Shown: piece by piece, positions 6,401 to 11,368 of the stretch
How positions within the stretch are numbered: the first letter of the stretch is position 1
Layout of the letters: each line of letters opens with the position of its first letter
Source: Anaerolineales bacterium
GTDB lineage: Bacteria > Chloroflexota > Anaerolineae > Epilineales > JAANWY01
Direction: 5' to 3'
DNA: 11,368 nucleotides
Assembly (NCBI GenBank): GCA_018263655.1
Contig: JAANWY010000312.1
Coordinates: forward strand, 1-11,368
Translations under genes and position numbers: made by a program
Notes under the pieces: model-generated
Databases searched by the model: none
Seen by the model: the letters and a program-made list of their open reading frames with translations, nothing else
Told to the model about the DNA's origin: nothing

Positions 6401-7730
6401 CGCCCCACGTGTAGCCTCGGCCTTCCAGGAATCGCCGGTACGGGCGACTGTTTAGGTTGAGACAGGGTGTTTTGTCTTCCCAGCGGTAGATTTTCAAACT
6501 ATACATCGGAATACTGAACTTCTCACCGACACGACGCGCCGTCTCCCGCAAGGCTTCCAGCCGACTGACGTTCTTCTGGGTGATGCGGACGGTTCCCCGA
6601 CTGGGCAGTTCGTACCCCCCAGCAATCTGCCAGGCCAGGAGTTTCACGAGGTCTGGATCGGCCTCGGGTCCATCCCAGTCTAGTCGCGCCGGTACGCAGA
6701 CATAGTCCCCTGGCTGAAGCTGATTCTCCCACCCGAAACGTCCCAGCAGTTTGTGACGCTTGGTGATCATGATCTCGCTGCCATCATCGAGCCGGATCAA
6801 CCGCACCGGTTCCGAAATACGCTGTCGGTAGAGGCGTACGACGCGGGCCGGCACCATCTGTTCAGTGTCCTGTCCGAAGCTCAAAGCGTTTGTCCACAGC
6901 AGCTCGGCCGGCTCAGCCCACTCGCCCTCATTGTCAGGCGTGACGATTCCAGCGTAGTGATCCCAGATATCCTCAGCGCGCACGAGGGTGCCATTGAGAA
7001 AGATCGGTGTGTCCGGGCCGACGCATTTTCCCAAGCCCATGTCGTCGGCCAGCATGGCGCGCCGGCCAAAGGCCAGGTGCATGGCGCCCTCTTCCTGGAA
7101 GGGGTACAGCCGCGTGTTGAGGACGTTCAGGGAGCGATTGCCCTCGCGCACTTGCTCGGCGAACCATTCTTTCTGCTTACGGATGGCCTCGCGATCGCGT
7201 AGCAGTTCCAGGTGGTCGCGCACCCGGTCGCCGACGTCTAGTGCTGATCGCTGCTGGGCCGGCAGGTTGTCGAGTTCGTGGAGAAGGGCCGGCAGCGTGT
7301 GGAGCACAGGCCCCTGGAGGATACCCTCGGCGTCGAAGTAGCGGTTGAGAAGCTTCCGCAGCTCCGGTGACTCCGGCAGGGGCTGGGAGACGCGGACCGT
7401 AACGTCGCGAGCGTAGTGCAGGTAGATGCGGGTAAAGTCTGGCTTCTCGGCGGCCAGTTCCTCCAGGTCGTCGTCGTATTTGTCCCGCAGCTGAATCAGC
7501 ACACCCTCGATGTGTTTGCAGGTACCGATGAGGTTGGTCTGGTAGTCAGGGCAGGTACAGGTGTTGTGTAGCTCCTCCAGGTCATGAATGCGCACGCGGT
7601 AGGTACGCCCGGAGACGGAGGTGATTTCAAACGTGCTATAGATGGGGTGGTGTCCCTTGTTGACGATGCGCTTGAGCTCTCCTTTGCCGCGCTTGCGCCG
7701 GCGTTCGATTTGCTGTTGGATCATGTCCAT
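3486..7730 (-). CDS. SWIM zinc-finger SNF2-family helicase, intein-split
   Basis: A 1414-residue precursor, or 946 residues after removal of a 468-residue intein. Visible order: basic N-terminus; SWIM zinc finger C58-T-C60...C71-K-H73; Walker A DDMGLGK235, interrupted by the intein and resumed at Thr704; DEAQ box at 793-796; TGTP at 821-824; motif V STDAGGTGLNLQ at 1048-1059; motif VI QRIARAHRHGQ at 1078-1088. This is a complete SNF2 (superfamily 2) ATPase expected to translocate on double-stranded DNA, and the SWIM finger probably binds DNA or protein. Residues about 1175-1260 resemble an MNT nucleotidyltransferase without catalytic residues, and 1285-1414 are helical and HEPN-like. ATG 7730 follows GGGAGAAG. 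It heads the cluster of MNT, HEPN and hypothetical genes. The ATPase must be inactive until the intein splices out. Role in defence or repair is inference. Confidence 0.95.
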   Translation of the reverse strand: MDMIQQQIERRRKRGKGELKRIVNKGHHPIYSTFEITSVSGRTYRVRIHDLEELHNTCTCPDYQTNLIGTCKHIEGVLIQLRDKYDDDLEELAAEKPDFTRIYLHYARDVTVRVSQPLPESPELRKLLNRYFDAEGILQGPVLHTLPALLHELDNLPAQQRSALDVGDRVRDHLELLRDREAIRKQKEWFAEQVREGNRSLNVLNTRLYPFQEEGAMHLAFGRRAMLADDMGLGKCVGPDTPIFLNGTLVRAEDIWDHYAGIVTPDNEGEWAEPAELLWTNALSFGQDTEQMVPARVVRLYRQRISEPVRLIRLDDGSEIMITKRHKLLGRFGWENQLQPGDYVCVPARLDWDGPEADPDLVKLLAWQIAGGYELPSRGTVRITQKNVSRLEALRETARRVGEKFSIPMYSLKIYRWEDKTPCLNLNSRPYRRFLEGRGYTWGELSAGKQIPDFIIGGGLETARLFLREYFTAEGSAVESMHSVEITSASEWLMQQLSCMLRRFGIWLRISAKQKRATNADGPARTYYVGTLGGNAARIFLDEIGFSDGEKQRKLEAICALPSNTNVEGIPAADLLQEMAESTGLPMRHPGVGTVYFTGTQNLSQQSANQVVNAVDSILSGEAEEGYRQLPPSKWTERTLAAYTALDHEALRSTQAQLIDLTEREVFYSRIVEIQEIDYDGWVYDFEVENHHNFVAANVLCHNTVQAIAAAVLLRQLRDIQCVLVICPASLKHQWAREVRRFTDLEAQVIEGPPDKRPELYANPAFFNMINYELVLRDVDQIQRMQPDVIILDEAQRIKNWRTKTADTVKRLESPYAFVLTGTPLENRLDELYSIFQFLNPRILGPLWKFNERYFQVEPKGKSSYKVLGYKNLDELRTRIGPYVLRRVRDEVLDDLPARTDNNFFVEMTDPQWKHYEEYQATVARLISQAKRRPLTPKERNVLLGSLVKMRVICNALALHLKDLDPKDHERTAPKLRELRHILTDEVSENGHKALVFSQWTGMLELTEPMLQRIGLGYEKLSGDVPTSKRSELIERFFEDDDCRVFLSTDAGGTGLNLQAASLVINLDLPWNPAVLEQRIARAHRHGQPRGVQVVNLIAQKTIEERMLDTLQAKRDVFQGVFGGEGSPAAISFRDTGQELLKSLDEMLDEPKEVETEIELEPTEEGPAVAPARPTLDTFADLVVARFPGRVLLVRKAPQVPGAVDGQGVLVVVDEEPATLRPKVESLLDEHWADSPPALHLMEREGYRALAALMGGALPAVEPEAEPYRAPALPKKDPREAERKRLRKADEGFGQADKRLKLAAVVLNGGFPEEAARPIREALGWGLTAFLTLVKDREPAADLPAPREVQAALVDADHLPVDLAARLSHVRELTAPPEEDEEPVPLSESAAETLIAGVRDLIDLGRQRVVEAGL
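5622..7025 (-). mobile_element. Intein inserted in the helicase P-loop, with LAGLIDADG-type endonuclease region
   Basis: Codons 236-703 of the helicase, 468 residues. It starts CVGPDTPIFL (Cys1 of block A), has block B GSEIMITKRH with the T-x-x-H pair at Thr323/His326, block F VYDFEVENHHNFVA and block G NVLCHN ending in His702-Asn703; the first extein residue after it is Thr704. All residues normally needed for splicing are present. It cuts the Walker A motif between Lys235 and Thr704. A homing-endonuclease region lies around residues 360-480, with two degenerate LAGLIDADG helices: LLAWQIAGG (364-372), whose usual acid is Gly371, and LREYFTAEG (467-475), which keeps Glu474. Splicing is therefore predicted to be active, while DNA cleavage may be impaired. 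Confidence 0.95.
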
Positions 7731-7817
7731 GGTTCAGCTTCTCCCTTTATCGATAACGTTTAATAGTACCCTCTCAACATCTTGTGGGCCAATACGGCCT
7801 TCCCAGCTTATTGAGAA

Positions 7818-7966
7818 GATACATTGTAACCGTTCAGGTAGTGGGGACCCTTGCGAAGGTTTGCCAATCGCTTTCGGGTCGAGGTGCCCCTCGCCAGTCG
7901 AAAATCGACCTCTTGCCAAGGCTCCTCCTAACCTTCGCAAGGGTGGCTGAACGGTTACGATACATT
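7818..7966. mobile_element. 133-bp MITE with target site duplication
   Basis: GTAACCGTTCAG (7826-7837) and CTGAACGGTTAC (7947-7958) form 12-bp terminal inverted repeats. Just inside, ACCCTTGCGAAGGTT (7847-7861) and AACCTTCGCAAGGGT (7930-7944) form a perfect 15-bp second pair, offset by spacers of 9 and 2 bases. The octamer GATACATT directly abuts both ends (7818-7825 and 7959-7966). Ends starting GTAA plus an 8-bp duplication are hallmarks of the IS66 family, so an IS66-type transposase is the likely mover. The element has no coding capacity and sits about 90 bp upstream of the helicase start, where it may alter expression. Confidence 0.88.
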
Positions 7967-8062
7967 TAGTACCTTACAGGTGAGATCTTTGTGTACGATG
8001 ATACCATCAACTTGTTCAGCTTGCAACTCTTGGGTCTGGGGTTTTGCTACCAGATATTTTTT

Positions 8063-8162
8063 AGAAACCAGGTTTTTCGTTGCCTGAAATTGATAGAGGA
8101 TGCTTCCGAGGCGCTCTGTGATGCCTGTCCGGTAGGGTTTGCAGCCCAAAAACCTGGTTTCT
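8063..8162. repeat. 15-bp inverted repeat pair (AGAAACCAGG type)
   Basis: AGAAACCAGGTTTTT (8063-8077) is the exact reverse complement of AAAAACCTGGTTTCT (8148-8162), with a 70-bp spacer. Each arm is itself nearly palindromic around ACCAGGT. The 10-mer TGTCCGGTAG occurs inside the spacer (8126-8135) and again just outside (8181-8190). No flanking duplication is visible. It looks like a dispersed intergenic repeat rather than a gene. Confidence 0.7.
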
Positions 8163-8207
8163 GAGCCTCCTCATGAAAAGTGTCCGGTAGCGAGTCTAGG
8201 GTTTCCC

Positions 8208-8230
8208 CACAACTTGATATCCAAGTTGTG
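8208..8230. repeat. Perfect 9-bp hairpin
   Basis: CACAACTTG (8208-8216) pairs with CAAGTTGTG (8222-8230) around a 5-base loop. No T-run follows on either strand, so a simple rho-independent terminator is not supported. It sits between the two longer inverted repeats of this gene-poor zone. Confidence 0.6.
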
Positions 8231-8251
8231 TCACCTGTGCGACGCACATGC

Positions 8252-8537
8252 CTCGAACCCTTCGACGGGCCCTTCGATGAACTCGGGATGCTGCTCAGGA
8301 CGTCGCTTGGACGCTGAAACTTGTTTCAGGTCTTGGGAGGGGGGCTGCCCTGCACCTAGGCGCCACAGCCGCTGGGGACTTACGGGGAAACACCAGCTGG
8401 ATGTGTGCATCCCAAGTTTGTAAAGCCGGTGGCCGACGCTCTTAGCCCGCAACAAGTTGCGGCGTCCGGATGCTCGAACTTGCGCTGTCCATTCGGTAAA
8501 CTCAGGACGCCGCCTGAGCTACGTCGAAGGGTTCGAG
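8252..8537. repeat. 16-bp inverted repeat pair bounding a CTTCGA/CTCAGG-rich segment
   Basis: CTCGAACCCTTCGACG (8252-8267) is the exact reverse complement of CGTCGAAGGGTTCGAG (8522-8537). The 286-bp segment contains variants of a short motif (CCTTCGATGAACTCGGGA near 8271, AAACTCAGGA near 8499) and small hairpins: CTCAGG/CCTGAG at 8501-8518 and CCGCAAC/GTTGCGG at 8447-8462. The right arm lies inside the ORF of the secreted protein and coincides with the point where that protein stops looking like a natural domain. Confidence 0.7.
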
Positions 8538-8754
8538 ATGGTGATTCATAAGCGCTTACAGGATAACGGCTGCAGCTCCAGCCGGCGCCTAAGGTCGTCG
8601 ACGTGAAGTCATCGTAGAAGCCGGTGCACGTCTGCGTGGCGGGGGCCGGCTGACTGCGCGCTGATGAGGGGCCATCGGGCGGCAGCCAGCCGGCGACGGC
8701 TAGACTGATGACGAATACTGCTGTCAGTAGGGGGGTGCTAACGCGTTGGCACAT
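8380..8754 (-). CDS. Short secreted protein, probably a truncated gene
   Basis: A 124-codon ORF. It begins MCQRVSTPLLTAVFVISLAV, a good signal peptide with a short basic start and a hydrophobic core, followed by a Pro/Ser/Ala-rich linker. The sequence GFYDDFTSTTLGAGW (residues 45-59) resembles the start of concanavalin/LamG-like domains (D-D-F-x-x-x-x-L-x-x-x-W) found in exported sugar-binding or glycoside hydrolase proteins. From about residue 65 on, the protein is encoded by inverted-repeat DNA (16-bp arm at 8522-8537) and looks like arbitrary translation. I read this as an exported protein cut short by repeat-mediated rearrangement. It could still be expressed as a small secreted protein. 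The upstream site AAGGGGAACG is a weak ribosome binding site. Confidence 0.5.
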   Translation of the reverse strand: MCQRVSTPLLTAVFVISLAVAGWLPPDGPSSARSQPAPATQTCTGFYDDFTSTTLGAGWSCSRYPVSAYESPSRTLRRSSGGVLSLPNGQRKFEHPDAATCCGLRASATGFTNLGCTHPAGVSP

Positions 8755-8824
8755 CGTTCCCCTTGGGCCGTGAACGGATTGCTGTATCGTTCCTCGAGTG
8801 CTAGGTCAGACAGGCCCACCTATA

Positions 8825-9730
8825 TCATACCTGTTCTCCCGGATCGAGCAAGGTAAGGAGTCCCAGCAGGCCCATGTTGGAAAACAGCAGCGGTGCCAGG
8901 AACGGCGCTCCTCGGATGAATCGTTCCACGACAAATGCGCCTTCGGATGTGAGATTATCCTGGATGTGCAGGAACGTTCCCACCGGACCGGCCGCGATCA
9001 ACAGCAGCATGGCCACCGCATAGACGACCAAGTCACCGCGCGTCGGCTTTTTGATGGCGCCCAGCGCCACCGCCACCACCGTGCCAAAGACGCCGATGGC
9101 CGTCGGAATCCACAACCAGGGATTCCCGAACTGGGTGCGGGCGTGGTCCAGCACACTGCTGATGACGGTGGCCAGGGTGCCCATCCCCGCCATGAAGAAG
9201 TAGGCGCGCGTCTTGCTGAACGGCAGGTGGAGTCGCCGGCCACCTAGCAGCACTAACACGCCGCTGTCGGTCGGGTCTTCCACCCACGCTGCGCTGATCC
9301 CAAACAATCCGACCAGGGCGAAGGTCAATGGACCCAGGATCGGTGGTGCCCACACCAGCAGCAGGACCGACACCTGCTCGCCGGCCGGCGCGTTAGGTAA
9401 GACAGCGCGTATCCAGTGGAAGTAGGCGCCCAGCAGCCCGACCACGATGCTGACCAACAGCGTCAAAGTAGCGATGAGCGTCGCCAAGGGCCGGCGCTGT
9501 AGGGCGATGAGGCCGGCTATCACCAAGAGCACCGCAGCGACGGGGCCGAAGATGATGGGGATCCACTCGTTAGGCACGATTGTCCCGCTGATCCTGTGGG
9601 CTAGGTAGATGTCAATGCCCAGGAATAGCTCGTTGGTAGCGGCCAGCAGCAGCATCAACTGGTCGCGCGAGAGTGGCAGCCGGCGGGCCGGCCGCGCGAT
9701 AGGGGGGAACACAGTCGCCAGGTGATACAT
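8825..9730 (-). CDS. Eight-helix membrane protein paired with the octaheme cytochrome
   Basis: A 301-residue integral membrane protein with about eight hydrophobic helices (near residues 24-45, 56-77, 83-107, 120-148, 176-196, 206-226, 233-255 and 272-296). The two halves align: helix-H45, N-x-W-IP, two helices, F-H105-W, then APPILGPLTF in the first, and helix-H196, N-x-W-x-IP, two helices, FLH255, then APFLAPLLF in the second. It thus looks like an internal duplication of a four-helix unit. The conserved histidines fall at the ends of helices 1, 3, 5 and 7, on one membrane face. ATG 9730 lies two bases after the stop of the cytochrome gene, so translation is probably coupled. Inference: a membrane partner, perhaps haem b- or quinone-binding, that links the cytochrome to the quinone pool. 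I do not recognise a family name. Confidence 0.9.
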   Translation of the reverse strand: MYHLATVFPPIARPARRLPLSRDQLMLLLAATNELFLGIDIYLAHRISGTIVPNEWIPIIFGPVAAVLLVIAGLIALQRRPLATLIATLTLLVSIVVGLLGAYFHWIRAVLPNAPAGEQVSVLLLVWAPPILGPLTFALVGLFGISAAWVEDPTDSGVLVLLGGRRLHLPFSKTRAYFFMAGMGTLATVISSVLDHARTQFGNPWLWIPTAIGVFGTVVAVALGAIKKPTRGDLVVYAVAMLLLIAAGPVGTFLHIQDNLTSEGAFVVERFIRGAPFLAPLLFSNMGLLGLLTLLDPGEQV

Positions 9731-9732
9731 GG

Positions 9733-11031
9733 CTACTCGCTCGCCCTTGCCTCGTCTAGTTTGTCATCGACCATTTCGCGCAATTCGGCCAGGTCGTGGA
9801 GAACTTCGTAGGCGCCGTGCCACTGCGTGTAGTCCGGCCCCTGCATCCACGCACCGAACTTGGCAGTGCGTCCCCAGTGGTGCCACAGGTTGAAATAGGT
9901 GAAATCGATGGTTTCATCGAAGGCCTCGTCCGTCAACAGCCCTTGCTCTTTCACCGGCGCTATGATCTCGTTACTCTCCTCCACCCAGGCGTTCACCGCT
10001 TCTGTCGCCTTGTCAGCATCGGTGTAGAACGCCTCAATGAAGTTCTCGTTGTGACATTCCAGGCACACGTTCTGCATGCGCGTCTGGTTGTCCTGCCACG
10101 CCGGCCGTCGCTGGCTGATGGGTGCGAACAGGTACCACGTCAGGCGATCACCGATGTCGTGGGTGGTGCCGCTGGCGCCGAAGCCGCTCATGTGGCAGGT
10201 GGCGCAGGTGGGTGCCGGAAAGTCTTCCACTGTCAATGTGCCGGCCTCGGCCTCCCAGTGCCAATCGTCGCCGCCCGTCATGTACGCAATGCCATGCGGT
10301 GATTCCTGGTAGATTTCCCACTGAGGGTGGTCCGGACCGATGTGGCATTGGTTGCAGGTCTCGGGCTTGCGGGCCTGCTCTAGGCTGAACTTGTGCCGCA
10401 GGTGACACTTCTGGCACTGGCCAACGGAGCCATCGGCAGCCGGCTTGCCGATGTTGTGACAGACCTCACAGGCGAAGCGGGTGATGGCGGGGCCCTCTTT
10501 TGCGAACAGCGCGTTGCGCATCTTGTCGGGGTTGAAACTGCCCTCCGGAATGGACTCGTAAGTCTCCAGTAGTTCAGGCGATAGCTTCTGGCTGCCCGCG
10601 TAGGCGACGTAGGCCGGTAGGCCGTGCCGGCTCTGGTTGAACTGTGCCACCTCGGCCTGGTGACAGTCCTCGCACATGGCCGTCGTCGGCGAATTGAGCA
10701 CGTAGGCACCTTCGTGTTCAACGGCGTCAGGATAGTCGGCCTTCACCTCGTGGCAGTCGCGACAGGCAACCTCAGCGGCAGCCATGGTGCTGTGGCCGTA
10801 CTGCTCGACGATGCCTGGCGTGGTGCGGCGGTGGCACACGACGCACTCGTCATCGCTATCTGCTAGCGCATCTACGCGCACCTCTTCGGTCACCGTGGGG
10901 GACTGCCCAATCGCCATGACTACTAGTGCCAGACCGAGTACGACAATCACGGCCATCATGCCAATGAGCAAGACGCGGGTGGATCCCAGTAACCCTTGTC
11001 CCTGGGTGTCTTGTTGGTCGTTCTGTGTCAT
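9733..11031 (-). CDS. hao: Membrane-anchored octaheme cytochrome c, hydroxylamine oxidoreductase (HAO) family
   Basis: A 432-residue multihaem cytochrome. Residues 20-42 form one uncleaved-looking membrane anchor, so the haem domain should face outside the cytoplasm. Eight CxxCH sites bind haem c: Cys63, 90, 120, 188, 206, 226, 276 and 323. Haem number, spacing and the C-terminal block LWHHWGRTAKFGAWMQGPDY followed by TQWHG match HAO-family octahaem proteins, which oxidise hydroxylamine or hydrazine or, in some lineages, reduce nitrite or hydroxylamine. Tyr401 in DYTQWHG may correspond to the tyrosine that crosslinks to the P460 haem in oxidising enzymes; I could not confirm the alignment. 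ATG 11031 follows AAGGAGG. It forms a two-gene unit with the membrane protein downstream. Direction of the reaction is not determined. Confidence 0.92.
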   Translation of the reverse strand: MTQNDQQDTQGQGLLGSTRVLLIGMMAVIVVLGLALVVMAIGQSPTVTEEVRVDALADSDDECVVCHRRTTPGIVEQYGHSTMAAAEVACRDCHEVKADYPDAVEHEGAYVLNSPTTAMCEDCHQAEVAQFNQSRHGLPAYVAYAGSQKLSPELLETYESIPEGSFNPDKMRNALFAKEGPAITRFACEVCHNIGKPAADGSVGQCQKCHLRHKFSLEQARKPETCNQCHIGPDHPQWEIYQESPHGIAYMTGGDDWHWEAEAGTLTVEDFPAPTCATCHMSGFGASGTTHDIGDRLTWYLFAPISQRRPAWQDNQTRMQNVCLECHNENFIEAFYTDADKATEAVNAWVEESNEIIAPVKEQGLLTDEAFDETIDFTYFNLWHHWGRTAKFGAWMQGPDYTQWHGAYEVLHDLAELREMVDDKLDEARASE

Positions 11032-11055
11032 GTGTCATGCCTCCTTGATGCACTC

Positions 11056-11080
11056 GATGAGGCCTCTTGATGAGGCCTCT
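11056..11080. repeat. 13-bp tandem repeat in the cytochrome leader
   Basis: GATGAGGCCTCT occurs at 11056-11067 and again at 11069-11080, a period of 13 bp. Each copy contains the palindrome GAGGCCTC. The pair lies 25-49 bases upstream of the cytochrome start codon, just ahead of its ribosome binding site, where two palindromic half-sites could bind a regulator or fold in the leader RNA. Confidence 0.55.
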
Positions 11081-11195
11081 CTTCCAAGGTGTTGAGGGGA
11101 ACAGAGAGGGAGGTGAAATCACCAGCATGTCGATCCTCGACGACGCAGGGAATACGTCACTACATTCCAACCAGTGCTACTGTATTTGTGACTAC

Positions 11196-11214
11196 GTAGG
11201 CACTTCGTGCCTAC
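11196..11214. repeat. Perfect 8-bp hairpin upstream of the cytochrome gene
   Basis: GTAGGCAC (11196-11203) and GTGCCTAC (11207-11214) pair around a TTC loop, 165 bp upstream of the cytochrome start codon. No T-run follows directly on either strand. It may be an operator or a short dispersed repeat. Confidence 0.5.
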
Positions 11215-11227
11215 ACAAGGAGAGACC

Positions 11228-11275
11228 GGAAAAGGGGGGTCGGGGGGGCGGCCGCCCCACACCCCCATCTTTTCC
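11228..11275. terminator. G-rich hairpin, possible bidirectional terminator
   Basis: GGAAAAG (11228-11234) pairs with CTTTTCC (11269-11275); inside are G-runs opposite C-runs and the 14-bp palindrome GGGGCGGCCGCCCC (11245-11258). On the plus strand the stem ends in ATCTTTT; on the minus strand the C-run is followed by CTTTTCC. Either could terminate transcription. Read on the minus strand, it would insulate the cytochrome unit from a gene beyond the right edge. Confidence 0.5.
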
Positions 11276-11368
11276 GCATTTCTCAACTGCGAGGGCGGTA
11301 GCCGGGCGACAGCCTGAGTAGTTACCTGTATTTTACATCATCCTAGTACTACAACGAGACTTCGGTGG
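11276..11368. other. Right-edge sequence without a recognised gene
   Basis: I see no coding sequence that I can support here. Together with 11032-11275 it forms a non-coding stretch of about 340 bp upstream of the cytochrome gene, holding the hairpins and tandem repeat listed separately. I could not identify a convincing -35/-10 promoter. Confidence 0.4.

Noticed and set aside
3486..7730. DISARM-type or BREX-type defence system
   Set aside because: A SNF2-like helicase is present, but no methyltransferase, phospholipase D, DUF1998 or BREX-specific gene is visible, and the MNT/HEPN partners do not belong to those systems.
1171..7819. 11-bp repeat TATTGAGAAGA at 1171-1181 and 7809-7819, each upstream of a cluster gene
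   Set aside because: An 11-bp match is expected by chance several times in a window of this size. The shared position is suggestive but not enough to call a regulatory motif.
8139..8423. Plus-strand 94-codon open frame in the repeat-rich zone
   Set aside because: It starts inside one inverted-repeat arm and crosses two further repeats; composition is non-protein-like and no ribosome binding site is convincing.
7986..8754. CRISPR array or tRNA in the repeat-rich zone
   Set aside because: Repeats are paired inverted copies with irregular spacing, not regularly spaced direct repeats, and no cloverleaf with anticodon and CCA-type acceptor stem was seen.
11067..11321. Plus-strand 84-codon open frame at the right end
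   Set aside because: It runs through hairpins, tandem repeats and a poly-Gly/Arg-coding G-run, with no recognisable domain.

Overview
The window is moderately GC-rich bacterial DNA in which every gene I can support reads on the minus strand, so transcription runs from right to left. The taxon is not proven. A membrane-anchored octaheme HAO-type cytochrome, an intein-bearing SWIM/SNF2 helicase, MNT/HEPN pairs and dispersed GAAACCAGG and CTTCGA-type inverted repeats together suggest an environmental bacterium, perhaps a Chloroflexota (Anaerolineae-like) member. I hold that weakly.

Right part (about 8825-11368): a two-gene redox module. An octaheme cytochrome c of the hydroxylamine oxidoreductase (HAO) family, with an N-terminal membrane anchor, is followed two bases later by an eight-helix membrane protein built from two similar four-helix halves. 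A G-rich hairpin that could terminate transcription in either direction, a smaller hairpin and a 13-bp tandem repeat lie upstream of the cytochrome.

Middle (about 7731-8824): a repeat-rich zone. It holds a 133-bp MITE with 12-bp terminal inverted repeats and an exact 8-bp target duplication (IS66-like ends), a 15-bp inverted repeat pair, a 9-bp hairpin, a 16-bp inverted repeat pair, and an ORF for a short secreted protein whose C-terminal half seems to be made of repeat DNA.

Left part (159-7730): a compact co-directional cluster. In transcription order it holds: (1) a 1414-residue SWIM-SNF2 helicase whose Walker A P-loop is split by a 468-residue intein and whose C-terminus looks like a catalytically dead MNT domain followed by a HEPN-like helical domain; (2) an intact MNT nucleotidyltransferase; (3) a truncated HEPN; (4) a second intact MNT; (5) a second, shorter HEPN-like fragment; (6) a 138-aa protein with a CPCC motif; (7) a 297-aa protein; and (8) a 303-aa protein with a polybasic tail. 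The last two share a domain resembling the core-binding domain of tyrosine recombinases. A twin hairpin with covarying base pairs lies between the last two genes. Gaps within the first seven genes are small or negative, which suggests one operon. I infer a helicase-plus-MNT/HEPN stress or defence locus that has decayed in its toxin genes. I know of no named system with this composition.
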